Assembly (NCBI RefSeq): GCF_032854445.1
Contig: NC_088306.1
Span: 1,674,501 to 1,738,500 of the forward strand
From: Liolophura sinensis
Taxonomy: Eukaryota > Mollusca > Polyplacophora > Chitonida > Chitonidae
Length of the DNA stretch: 64,000 nt
Direction: 5' to 3'
Shown piece by piece: positions 45,485 through 56,700 of the stretch (position 1 is the first letter of the stretch; the number at the start of each line of letters is the position of its first letter). Made by a program: the position numbers and the translations under genes. The notes under the pieces were generated by a model. That model saw only the letters and a list, made by a program, of their open reading frames with translations. It had not been told where the DNA came from and ran no database searches.

Positions 45485-47365
45485 CCCGGTGTTTATCGGT
45501 GGACAGACGACAATCCCGAATCTGTGGCTGACTGGTTCCATGTCTGGGACAAGGACAACGACAATCTATCGCACAAACCGGCGTTACCAATAGACCCCAG
45601 AACATCAGTCTGTTTCAGAGACGAATAAACGCTGTGTCGCCATAGCCGCCAGAAACGCTTACTTCTCAACAAAGTGGAGAAAGATTGGGTGTTTCTGTCG
45701 TAACTATAGTCCTTCATACTTCGGCAAATGGCAAATTGAGAAAGAGAATGCCTACAGCAATTGAACCTTTGAGGTTAACTCGGACGTCCACAGGTTGGGT
45801 AACGTCACCCAGACACCAGTCGTCAAGACTCTGTATAGTTGTCGGAAAACTGGACTTATATGTAAGGAAAATGTTACAGTTTGATTTCAAAAGACACAAA
45901 TGTGTCCACAAGCTTTCAGTCATGGAAGACCCCAGTGTTATGTGCAGACGCCTAGTGCAAATTGCAAACGGTGTTGATTTTGTCAGGGACATGCTACTGT
46001 GTTACTTTAAGCTATGGGGAGTCAGCCCCGGCGATGGAAATTTGAGATATAATGAAGGGAATCTTCGGTGTGTGTCAGTTACGACAGTATCAGTTAAAAC
46101 TGAGAGTCTTTATGTTGATAACTCAACGATCTGCGTCATAAATGAAGCTTTGATTGCATTTGTTCTTTATGAATCACAGGCAGTTCCCCTGTTCACCACC
46201 TGTCTTGACCACCAGTTCCGCTGCCATGACGGCACTTGCTTATATATTTCTAGAATGTGCAATGGGCAATATGACTCTCTAGGTGGTGAAGACGAATCGT
46301 TATGCGGCAACGATACGAAAAAAAAAAATACGATTTTTTCTTCTCCTGCGAGGACGGCGCCTTTATCTTGATGTCAGATGTGTGCGACTTCTGGCCTGAC
46401 TGCAGAGACGGAAGTGACGAAACCGGATGTTATCAAAGAGCATGTCTGTCGGACGAGTTCCGACGTGGCAGTAAACAGTGCATTCTTAGAGAGAAGAAAT
46501 GATTGTGACTTTGTAAATGATTGTCTGGATAGGTCTGACGAGGAGGCTTGTGACTGGGGCGTGGAAATGTGGCAGAGGTTTGTGTGCCCTTAGGGCGAGT
46601 TCAGTAAACATAAAACTATCATATTATTCGTTCATTGATAAAGGATGGCTTCTCAAAAATGACCTCTCGCCACACTGCCAGAAGTCAAAATTGTCATGAT
46701 GTCATCGGGATCGGGTCACGTGTATGAACCGAGCGAAAATGTGTCAGTTTGATCGGAATGAGCAAGGCGACATTCTCTACTGTCGCGACGGTACGCATTT
46801 GAAAAGTTGTGAGCTCTACGAATGTCCTGGTATATGTGTAAATGTGCACAGTCTTACTGTATTCCTTGGTATAAAGTCTGTGACCGCCACTGTTATCAAT
46901 ATTCTTGCCCCAGGAAGCAAAAGTGTAAAGGATCGGACCAGTGTGTTCGCGTCAAGGCTATGCCGTACACTGTAGCGCTGCCAACCTCACGGAATTTCCC
47001 GAAGACCTCCCGTCGTCAACCAGAGTCCTCCTTCTTTAAGAGAATAGGATAAATCTCGTCAATTCTTCTTTACACAGATTTTCTTTTCTGCTCACTCTCC
47101 GTCTGCACAGGAATGACATTGCTTACATTCCCAATAATACTTTCTCAGAGCTCTATAATCAGCACACGCTCGATCTGAGGTTCAATTCCATCAGTTCGCT
47201 GTACGTGAAAGTGTTTAAAGACCTAAAAAGCCTGATGCAATTACTTTCAGAGCGTAACCGCCTTCAAATTTTACCACCTCAAGGTTTTCAGGGATTAAAT
47301 TATTTAACTTCTTTGAAACTAAGTGGGCTATTGATAAGCAAGGTTGGCAATACTACCTTGCCATT
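45485..47365 (+). pseudogene. Broken copy of receptor exon 2 (lectin, LDLa, LRR part)
   Basis: The acceptor TTCTCAG|CCCGG (exon start 45485) is conserved and followed by GVYRWTDDNPESVADWFHVW. Frame changes then give KWRKIGCF, CLDHQFRCHDGTCL, SDVCDFWPDCRDGSDETGC and CDFVNDCLDRSDEEACDWG with stops between. Then come MCQFDRNEQGDILYCRDGTH and LRR pieces (TLDLRFNSISSLYVKVF, LQILPPQGFQGL). Homology ends near KVGNT at about 47360 and the whole 7TM domain is missing. At least six disabling changes are visible. Modules keep the order of the functional gene, so it arose by DNA duplication that kept the intron, not by retroposition. Confidence 0.9.
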
Positions 47366-48197
47366 TGCTGTGTTTAGGTCCATTATTCTTGGTTTCATAT
47401 TTGTATGTATGGACGCTTGTTGAAGTCATTGACAAATACGGACATTTCAGAAATCTTAAATTTCGTAGGAAACTATACGCAGAAAAGATAAGATTTCTTG
47501 TTATTGTTGTGAAAAAGGGTTGTCTGTGGTTGTATGTATTTTAATATTGTAAACTGAAGCCATTTTTCAGGTTTCGGAAATGTAAGCCCTTGAGAAACAG
47601 TTCCACTGTTTGTCTTATCTCATCCTGCTTACAGCGCATGTACCACCTTCTTCGTTATACATCACTGCCACCAATAGCAAATTATGTCTAGTCATCTTTA
47701 AAAAGGCTGAAGCCCATGAAGTCTGATGTCTCTGATCCGTGTGCTGTTTTCTTCCCCCCCCCCCCCCCCCACCCCCCCACCCCCCAAATGCCTCTTCATC
47801 ATTGTCACGTGCTAACTTACCCTTGTAACACTCTTCGTATACTACTCTGTATCGATATGGGACATGGTTTTCGGGGGACTTCGGGGTTCATGGCTGTAAG
47901 TCTCATTTTGCTGAAGAAATGCAAGAAGGAGAAAAAGCACATATGATGTCATATTTGTGACCAGGATTTTTCCAGCAGAGACTCTCCAATCGGTGGTTTC
48001 AATGCAATATGTTAAAAGCGAATATCAAACTTTGCCTACATATTTCAGAAAAATTAGCTGAGAGAGTGATCGATTTCTAAAGGTGTTTTTTTTTTACTTT
48101 CTTCACAGCACCTAAACGTCATTTTAAAGGAAGAGTACACAATGAAATGTGCATCGGGATAAAGGCCATTGTAAAATATCTTCTTATTTTTCTTACA
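47366..48197. other. No gene seen; poly-C tract
   Basis: A C-run of about 35 bases (47753-47786) is the only marked feature. I looked for a displaced 7TM domain of the pseudogene here and saw none. Confidence 0.5.
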
Positions 48198-48440
48198 GGG
48201 GGCCTACGTGGTTAGCGCGCTAGCGCAGCGTGATGACACATGAGCTTCTCACCAATGCGGTCGCTGTAAAGTTCAGCTCATGCTGGCTTTCTCTCTGGCC
48301 GTGCGTGGGAAGGTCTGCGGCAACCTGCGGATGGTCGTGGGTTTACCTGGGCTCTGTCCGCTTTCCTCCCACCATAATGCTGTCCGCCGTCGTATCATAA
48401 AACATTCTTGCGTACGGCTTAAAAATAAATAAATTTTATT
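48198..48440 (+). repeat. SINE family A, near full length
   Basis: CCTACGTGGTTAGCGCGCTA (A box), AATGCGGTCGCTGTAAAGTT, TTTCCTCCCACCATAATGCT and AAAATAAATAAA are all present in order. Confidence 0.8.
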
Positions 48441-48542
48441 TTTCTTACATTATTTTTCTTCACGGAATTAAATATAATCAAAATATTTGAATTGTAAATG
48501 AGCTTTATCGTTAAGAAGTAGATCCTTCAATAGCTTTGTTAT

Positions 48543-48800
48543 ACATGTGCGAACGTCTAGATATGCCAGAGTGGTGATGCTCTGGTATTTTACCATGATA
48601 CGATGATGCGACGTACTGGTGTGATTCATGCATGTGCGATCGTCCAAATATGCCAGAGTGGTGATGCTCTGGTATTTTACCATGATACGATGATGCGACG
48701 TACTGGTGTGATTCATGCATGTGCGATCGTCCAGATATGCCAGAGTGGTGATGCTCTGGTATTTTACCATGATACGATGATGCGACGTACTGGTGTGACG
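48543..48800. repeat. Three-copy 87-bp repeat with internal palindrome
   Basis: GCCAGAGTGGTGATGCTCTG starts at 48565, 48652 and 48739, exactly 87 bp apart, nearly identical. Each unit carries the hairpin-capable CCAGAG...CTCTGG. Because 87 is 29 codons, frames of about 95 codons are open on both strands; no other support for coding. Confidence 0.9.
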
Positions 48801-48892
48801 GAGTCATTTTGCAAGTTGATGAAGTGGCAGATTGATGAACTTTATGTACAGAGGGTTGATAAAGTCAGGCCAAATACAGCTGATCGTACTTG

Positions 48893-49150
48893 AATGTATC
48901 CGGTCAACCAAGATGGACTTTTCAGGTCAATAATTGCAAGGCCAATTACCAGAACGACGTTTAACACAAACTACTAAAGAACTAAGAAGGCATATAATGT
49001 GCAAAAATCTTGGAATCTTGCAAGAGAAGCAGTTAACAGTTTTCAATGATGTTGTGGCCCTCTCATTCACACATCCACTCAACACTGAAAAGAGCAGTCG
49101 CATATACGTATGTCCATACAGAGTGGTAGTTAGGATAAATATAGGTGGTA
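48893..49150 (+). repeat. Dispersed repeat R2, copy 4
   Basis: GGTCAATAATTGCAAGGCCA, GAACGACGTTTAACACAAAC, AGAAGCAGTTAACAGTTTTC and CAATGATGTTG match the R2 copies at 16-17 kb, about 32 kb away. Confidence 0.5.
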
Positions 49151-49247
49151 GTCAGATATGTGTAAATACAACAACAACAACAAAAAGACATGGGCCTAAG
49201 GACAAACAGTATGACAGCAGAAAAAGAATGAAGGCATCGTTTTGAGC

Positions 49248-49249
<2 letters not shown>

Positions 49250-49311
<62 letters not shown>
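49250..49311. repeat. (TA)n microsatellite
   Basis: About 30 TA steps. Confidence 0.97.
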
Positions 49312-49315
<4 letters not shown>

Positions 49316-49704
49316 CACCAGTTTAAAAAAGATCACACATATGTTAATATACAGTAGGCCTAAATATGATAAATTGTATACAACAGTAGTCAGACATATG
49401 TGAATACAAGAGATACAGATTAACAGTAACAAAATACTTGAAGACAAAACCGCCACCTCCCCCCCACCCCAAACAAATTAATGTAATAATTAAAACTTAT
49501 AATTTATAACTGCAATGTTGGATTTATAATTCCGAATTTGGGATATGTATGGTTAACTGTTGTTTGCTGGCTGAACGAAGTTGTCTTTCATGATGGTTTT
49601 TCCTTTTATAAAGATTGGTCATGTAATCTGGGTAGAAACCATTGAGAAATTTGTAGAAAGCGGTGGCTTTGTGGATTTTCACTGTGTTAAAGAGTTCAAA
49701 TAGT

Positions 49705-49830
49705 TCAGGTCTGTCGGCAACCCGTGGATGGATGTGGGTTCCCCCGGGCTCCTGCGGTTTCCTCCCACCACAATGGTGGTCGCCGTCTCATAAGTGAAAC
49801 ATTCTTGAGCATGGTCTTGTTAGGCCTACC
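49705..49830 (+). repeat. SINE family A 3' part
   Basis: GGCAACCCGTGGATGGATGT, GGTTTCCTCCCACCACAATG and AAGTGAAACATTCTTGAGCA. 49831-50626 has no feature I recognise except the pICln 5' flank. Confidence 0.65.
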
Positions 49831-50707
49831 AATGAAGGGTTGATCCTATATGATAAAGCCACATAGAATAACTTACGACAAGTTTTGGACAAAAAAGATT
49901 TTAGGAAGCTTATTGATCCATGACCCTTTCTTAAGCAGTATTGACACAAGAGTTGAAACTTGAGAAAGGTCATACTGGGATTAAGACAGACGTCTATCTA
50001 AATCCCAGGTGGAATCCAAGGTAATTAGTTTGGTTTATGTACTCAGCCATGCTAATTAAACTTAATTATAATTGGCGCCAAGGTCCTTCTTAAGTGGACG
50101 AAGTATATCAATTGAAAAATTGGATACCATACCGATACCTGAGAGTGCAAAATCTACGAGAAATTCGCAATGAAACGAAAAATACAGTTGAGCCTGGTAT
50201 TAATATATAGATCTATCAAAATCCCAGCGTGAACGAAAATGATAAAGGTAAAGAAACTTATCTATCAGCTAGGTTTTTTAACAGTTATGTTATTCCGAGA
50301 TAAGATTGCAATTAATATAAGAGACGCCTTGCTCGGTTTCCGAATATGTGTTCAGATCTACTTTTATGGTTCTGAGGAAGTGACGAAAATGAGCTGATTT
50401 CATTGGTTATAATGACTGACAACGACGTGCGCACGTTTTTGGCGCTGCAGGCAAACAGCATGTGATTATCTTCACAAGAGGGTGTTAATTAGAGTAATTT
50501 TTACTTGACATCACCTACAATTGTATCAATTTTGCAAGGCAAAGACAGTATTGTTGTTGCTAAGAAGGACAGTCAATTGGACATCGTGTGTAAGCTGATC
50601 ACCTGTCGTACGTTGTCATCAGAGTACAACAACAACAACAACACCTGTACATCTGGAGAGGGGTGAAAGCATTGCTCTTGATCGGCGTTTTTTTTACTGT
50701 TCCAAAG

Positions 50708-53700
50708 ATGGTTGTGATTCTAAGATCGTTCCCTCCTCCCACGGATGGTGTGCGACTCAATCAGAGCGGCACGCAGGCGTTTATCGGAGATAAATCCTAC
50801 GGCAGTGGATCGTTGTACATCACAGAAAGGTAAGACTGGTTACGTGTGACTAGTTATCAACATGGCACTGTCCTCACTGCTATGGTTTTACTCTCCATGC
50901 CTTAGTCCTATACATTTATATTAGGCTGTTGTAAAGACTAGGTTGTGTTTACGTTTAGCTTTCGCATCACTACTTATGTCACACATTCAGTCTGCCCAGA
51001 GTGGGGCTTGCTAATTATGGAGGAAACCCTTTCCAGACGTAGTTCGAACAAATTTACATGCGCATTCTACCATTACCATGTTTATCTGCCTTAAACACGT
51101 TTAAAAAACACATTCTCTCATGACAGCTGAATTGGTCAAGTAGTGGAACTACAGACCCAACATGATGTCTGAAGGAAGTTCGAATCCACAGCTTCTCACA
51201 ATGAACCAAGAGGTAGTACAATGAAGTGAAAATATGTACCACAACTAGGTGATCACTGAACACTCATGGATGACAGTATCACGAACTCTTTGCGTATGCT
51301 GAATGTTTCTTATTCATTGTTTAGCCAATGAAAAGTCAGTAAAAACATGTGACCATGGAAAAGAAAATGATATCAATAAGAATGTGGAAACCAACTCTTA
51401 AACCCGAACCTAGTCTTTACAAAGCCCACAACTCCGCTCTTTGCTGTTTGAATGTTTGTTATTGATACCTGGTGAGAGCACCAGACCCCTGTAACCAGGA
51501 AACAGTACAGGCATAATGAACTGAAAGGGAACTTAATAGACTACTGCACCGAGAGTAAAACCAGAGCATCGATGACAGCATGATATTTGACAAAGGGGAC
51601 ACTCATTGCATTTAGATGGACTTATGGCAGTTTTCGCTGTAGCTTAAAGTCAGGTTTGTCTAGTTTACACCGTGTAATCCGGTTTTCACCATTCCATCTA
51701 ATCACTGTCATATAAATAAAAAATTCTTGAGCGTGGGTTAAACACTAAGCAATAAGCAAATCAATCAGTATTTTAACAACTCATGTTATGCTTAATTTCA
51801 GCTGTGTGTCATGGATAAGTGATGCTGGGCAGGGTTTTACTCTGGAGTACAAGAAGATCAGCTTGCACGCAGTGTCACGGGACCTGACGGCCTTTCCACA
51901 TGAGTGCCTCTACCTCATGGTGGAAGGAAAACTGCCAGGTAACTCCTGCATGTTATTTTCTGATTGGGACACTCATGGGATCAGTGTCTTAGTTTGAGTA
52001 TATCTGATATGAAATGTACAAAACCACTGTATAGTGTCAAAAACCATCATGTCCTGATTAAAGAAAAAAACATATCCTGATGAAAAACCCACTCTATCCT
52101 GAGTAAAGAATAAACCATACCCTGGTAAAAAGCACCATACCCTGACAAAACACCATATCCTGACAAAAACACCATATCCTGATGAAAACCACCATATTCT
52201 ACAGACATGAGAATTTACTGTCTTTTACTGGGGCAAGGGGACTCAGTTTGGCAAGAAGAGCACTCGTGTAATAATTGATTTGACATACATGTATTTTCCC
52301 GTGCCGGGTGTCGATCACTTCAACTGATCACTGTGTTGACAAATTTGTAGTACCGTATGTGGGCATGAATTTCAGTTATGCATCTAAGCAACATTTATTT
52401 ACTTTTCAAATAAATGGTTAAAAAGTTTTGGCAATTATTATGTCTTTCGATGTGAAGGCTATTGATGGCAGTGTCAAAAATGAGTGGAACTGGAATTGAC
52501 TTGAGTGCACTGTGGTCAGCACATAAGACTGTTACCCAGAGGTGCTCGGTTCAATTCCCAGTTGATACTGAAATACTGACCCGTCATCATATATGCGACA
52601 TACCCTCTGAGTAGGGCATGAAACCACAATAGTCAGTGTAATTAAACGCACTGATAAAACTAACAACTGAAAATTTGATACTTTTTGAAAAAAAAAAAAA
52701 GATGATATATTTTATGTAGTGAGTAATCAAGTGAGATTCAGTAAAATCATATTTTCCTGTCCTCTTTGAGTACGGCGTAAAACATCAATCAAATAAATAA
52801 ATAAATATCCTGACAAAAACCACAATATCCTGACAAAACCATCATATCCTGACAAAACCACCATATCCTGATGAAAACCACCATATCCTGACAAACCTAC
52901 CATATCCTGACAAACCTGCCATACCCTGACAAACCTGCCATATCCTGATACATCCATCATATGCTGATGAAAACCACCATATCCTGACAAACCACCATAT
53001 CCTGACAAACCTGCCATATCCTGACAAACCTGCCATATCCTGATAAATCCATCATTATCAGGATGAAAACCACCATATCCTGACAAACCTGCCATATCCT
53101 GATAAATCCATCATATGCTGATGAAAACCACCATATCCTGATAAATCCATCATATGCTGATGAAAACCACCATATGCTGAACCCTTTCATCAGGTTCATA
53201 TGTTCCAGATCCAGATCACCACCAAAGTGTTATGCCCAAGCCCACCTATCCACGGAAGTCCATACAAATCTGTGAATAACTTATTCTGTGAGAAATACAT
53301 CCTCCAGTCCTTGACAGAGGTAGTGAATAAAATCTGTGCCATATCCTTATGGTATATGAGAACAGATTCAAAGAGGACATAAGAAAATTATGGTTGTTTG
53401 TTTACAGAAGAATCTGCAGCAGGAGATGAATCCTCGTCCTCTTCATCAGATGAAGATGATCAGGTGACCACTGACGTACGCTTCGTGCCCGCTGATAAAG
53501 GCACTTGTAAGTACACTACACGGCTGACGCAGCGCATTGTGCCCGCTGATAAAGGCACTTGTAAGTTAACTACACGGCTGACACAGCACATTGTGCCCGC
53601 TGGTAAAGGCACTTGTAAGTAGACCACACGTCTGATGCAGCGCATTGTGCCCGCTGATAAAAGCACTTGTAAGTACACTACACGGCTGGTGCAGCACATT

Positions 53701-56700
53701 GTGCCCGCTGGTAAAGGCACTTGTAAGTACACTACACGGCTGACACAGCACATTATGCCCACTGATAAAGACACTTGTAAGTACACTACACGGCTGACAC
53801 AGCACATTGTGCCCACTGATAAAGACACTTGTAAGTACACTACACGGCTGACACAGCACATTGTGCCCACTGATAAAGGCACTTGTAAGTACACTACACG
53901 GCTGGTGCAGCACATTGTGCCCGCTGATAAAGGCACTTGTAAGTACACTACACGGCTGACACAGCACATTGTGCCCGCTGGTAAAGGCATTTGTAAGTAC
54001 ACTACACGGCTGACACAGCACATTGTGCCCGCTGATAAAGGCACTTGTAAGTACACTACACGGCTGGCGCAGCGCATTGTGCCCGCTGGTAAAGGCACTT
54101 GTAAGTACACTACTCGGCTGACACAGCACATTGTGCCCGCTGATAAAGGCACTTGTAAGTACACTACACAGCTGACACAGCACATTGTGCCCGCTGATAA
54201 AGGCACTTGTAAGTACACTACACAGCTGACACAGCACATTGTGCCCGCTGATAAAGGCACTTGTAAGTACACTACACAGCTGACACAGCACATTGTGCCC
54301 GCTGATAAAGGCACTTGTAAGTACACTACAGGGCTGACACAGCACATTGTGCCCGCTGGTAAAGGCACTTGTGAGTACACTACACGGCTGACACAGCACA
54401 TTGTTCCCGCTGGTAAAGGCACTAGTAAGTACACCACACAGCTGACACAGCACATTGTGCCCACTGATAAAGGCACTTGTAAGTACACTACACAGCTGAC
54501 ACAGCACATTGTGCCGACTGATAAAGGCACTTGTAAGTAGACTACACGGCTGACACAGCACATTGTGCGCGCAGATAAAGACACTTGTAAGTACACTACA
54601 CGGCTGACACAGCACGTTCTGCCCGCTGATAAAGGCACTTGTAAGTACACTACACGGCTGACACAGCACATTGTGCCGACTGATAAAGGCACTTGTAAGT
54701 AGACTACACAGCTGACACAGCACATTGTGCCGACTGATAAAGACACTTGTAAGTACACCACACGGCTGACACAGTACACTGTGCCCACTGATAAAGGCAC
54801 TTGTGAGTACACTACAGGGCTGACACAGCACATTGTGCCCGCTGGTAAAGGCATTTGTAAGTACACTACAGGGCTGACACAGCACATTGTGCCCGCTGGT
54901 AAAGGCACTTGTGAGTACACTACACGGCTGACACAGCACATTGTTCCCGCTGATAAAGGCACTAGTAAGTACACCACACAGCTGACACAGCACATTGTGC
55001 CCACTGATAAAGGCACTTGTAAGTACACTACAGGGCTGACACAGCACATTGTGCCCACTGATAAAGGCACTTGTAAGTAGACTACACGGCTGACACAGCA
55101 CATTGTGCCCGCAGATAAAGACACTTGTAAGTACACTACACGGCTGACACAGCACATTTTGCCCGCTGGTAAAGGCATTTGTAAGTACACTACACGGCTG
55201 ACACAGCACATTGTGCCCGCTGATAAAGGCACTTGTAAGTACACTACACGGCTGACGCAGCGCATTGTGCCCGCTGGTAAAGGCACTTGTAAGTACACTA
55301 CACAGCTGACACAGCACATTGTGCCCGCTGATAAAGGCACTTGTAAGTGCACTACACGGCTGGCGCAGCGCATTGTGCCCGCTGCTAAAGGCACTTGTAA
55401 GTACACTACTCGGCTGACACAGCACATTGTTCCCGCTGATAAAGGCACTTGTAAGTACACCACACAGCTGACACAGCACATTGTGCCCACTGATAAAGGC
55501 ACTTGTAAGTACACTACACAGCTGACACAGCACATTGTGCCGACTGATAAAGGCACTTGTAAGTAGACTACACGGCTGACACAGCACATTGTGCCCGCAG
55601 ATAAAGACACTTGTAAGTACACTACATGGCTGACACAGCACGTTGTGGCCGCTGATAAAGGCACTTGTAAGTACACTACACGGCTGACACAGCACATTGT
55701 GCCGACTGATAAAGGCACTTGTAAGTAGACTACACAGCTGACACAGCACATTGTGCCCACTGATAAAGACACTTGTAAGTACACTACACGGCTGACACAG
55801 TACACTGTGCCCACTGATAAAGGCACTTGTGAGTACACTACACGGCTGACACAGCACATTGTGCCCGCTGGTAAAGGCATTTGTAAGTACACTACACGGC
55901 TGACACAGCACATTGTGCCCGATGATAAAGGCACTTGTAAGTACACTACACGGCTGACACAGCGCATTGTGCCCGGTGGTAAAGGCACTTGTAAGTACAC
56001 TACACGGCTGACACAGCACATTGTGCCCGCTGATAAAGGCACTTGTAAGTGCACTACACGGCTGGCGCAGCGCATTGTGCCCGCTGGTAAAGGCACTTGT
56101 AAGTACACTACTCGGCTGACACAGCACATTGTGCCCGCTGATAAAGGCACTTGTAAGTACACTACACAGCTGACACAGCACATTGTGCCCACTGATAAAG
56201 GCACTTGTAAGTACACTACAGGGCTGACACAGCACATTGTGCCCGCTGGTAAAGGCACTTATGAGTACACTACACGGCTGACACAGCACATTGTGCCCGC
56301 TGGTAAAGGCATTTGTAAGTACACTACACGGCTGACACAGCACATTGTGCCCGATGATAAAGGCACTTGTAAGTACACTACACGGCTGACACAGCGCATT
56401 GTGCCCGGTGGTAAAGGCACTTGTAAGTACACTACACGGCTGACACAGCACATTGTGCCCGCTGATAAAGGCACTTGTAAGTGCACTACACGGCTGGCGC
56501 AGCGCATTGTGCCCGCTGGTAAAGGCACTTGTAAGTACACTACTCGGCTGACACAGCACATTGTGCCCGCTGATAAAGGCACTTGTAAGTACACTACACA
56601 GCTGACACAGCACATTGTGCCCACTGATAAAGGCACTTGTAAGTACACTACAGGGCTGACACAGCACATTGTGCCCGCTGGTAAAGGCACTTATGAGTAC

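Noticed and set aside
52727-53199. Glycine/tyrosine-rich (GLSGYG) minus-strand frames
   Set aside because: They translate the short tandem repeat of pICln intron 2, on the opposite strand from the gene.
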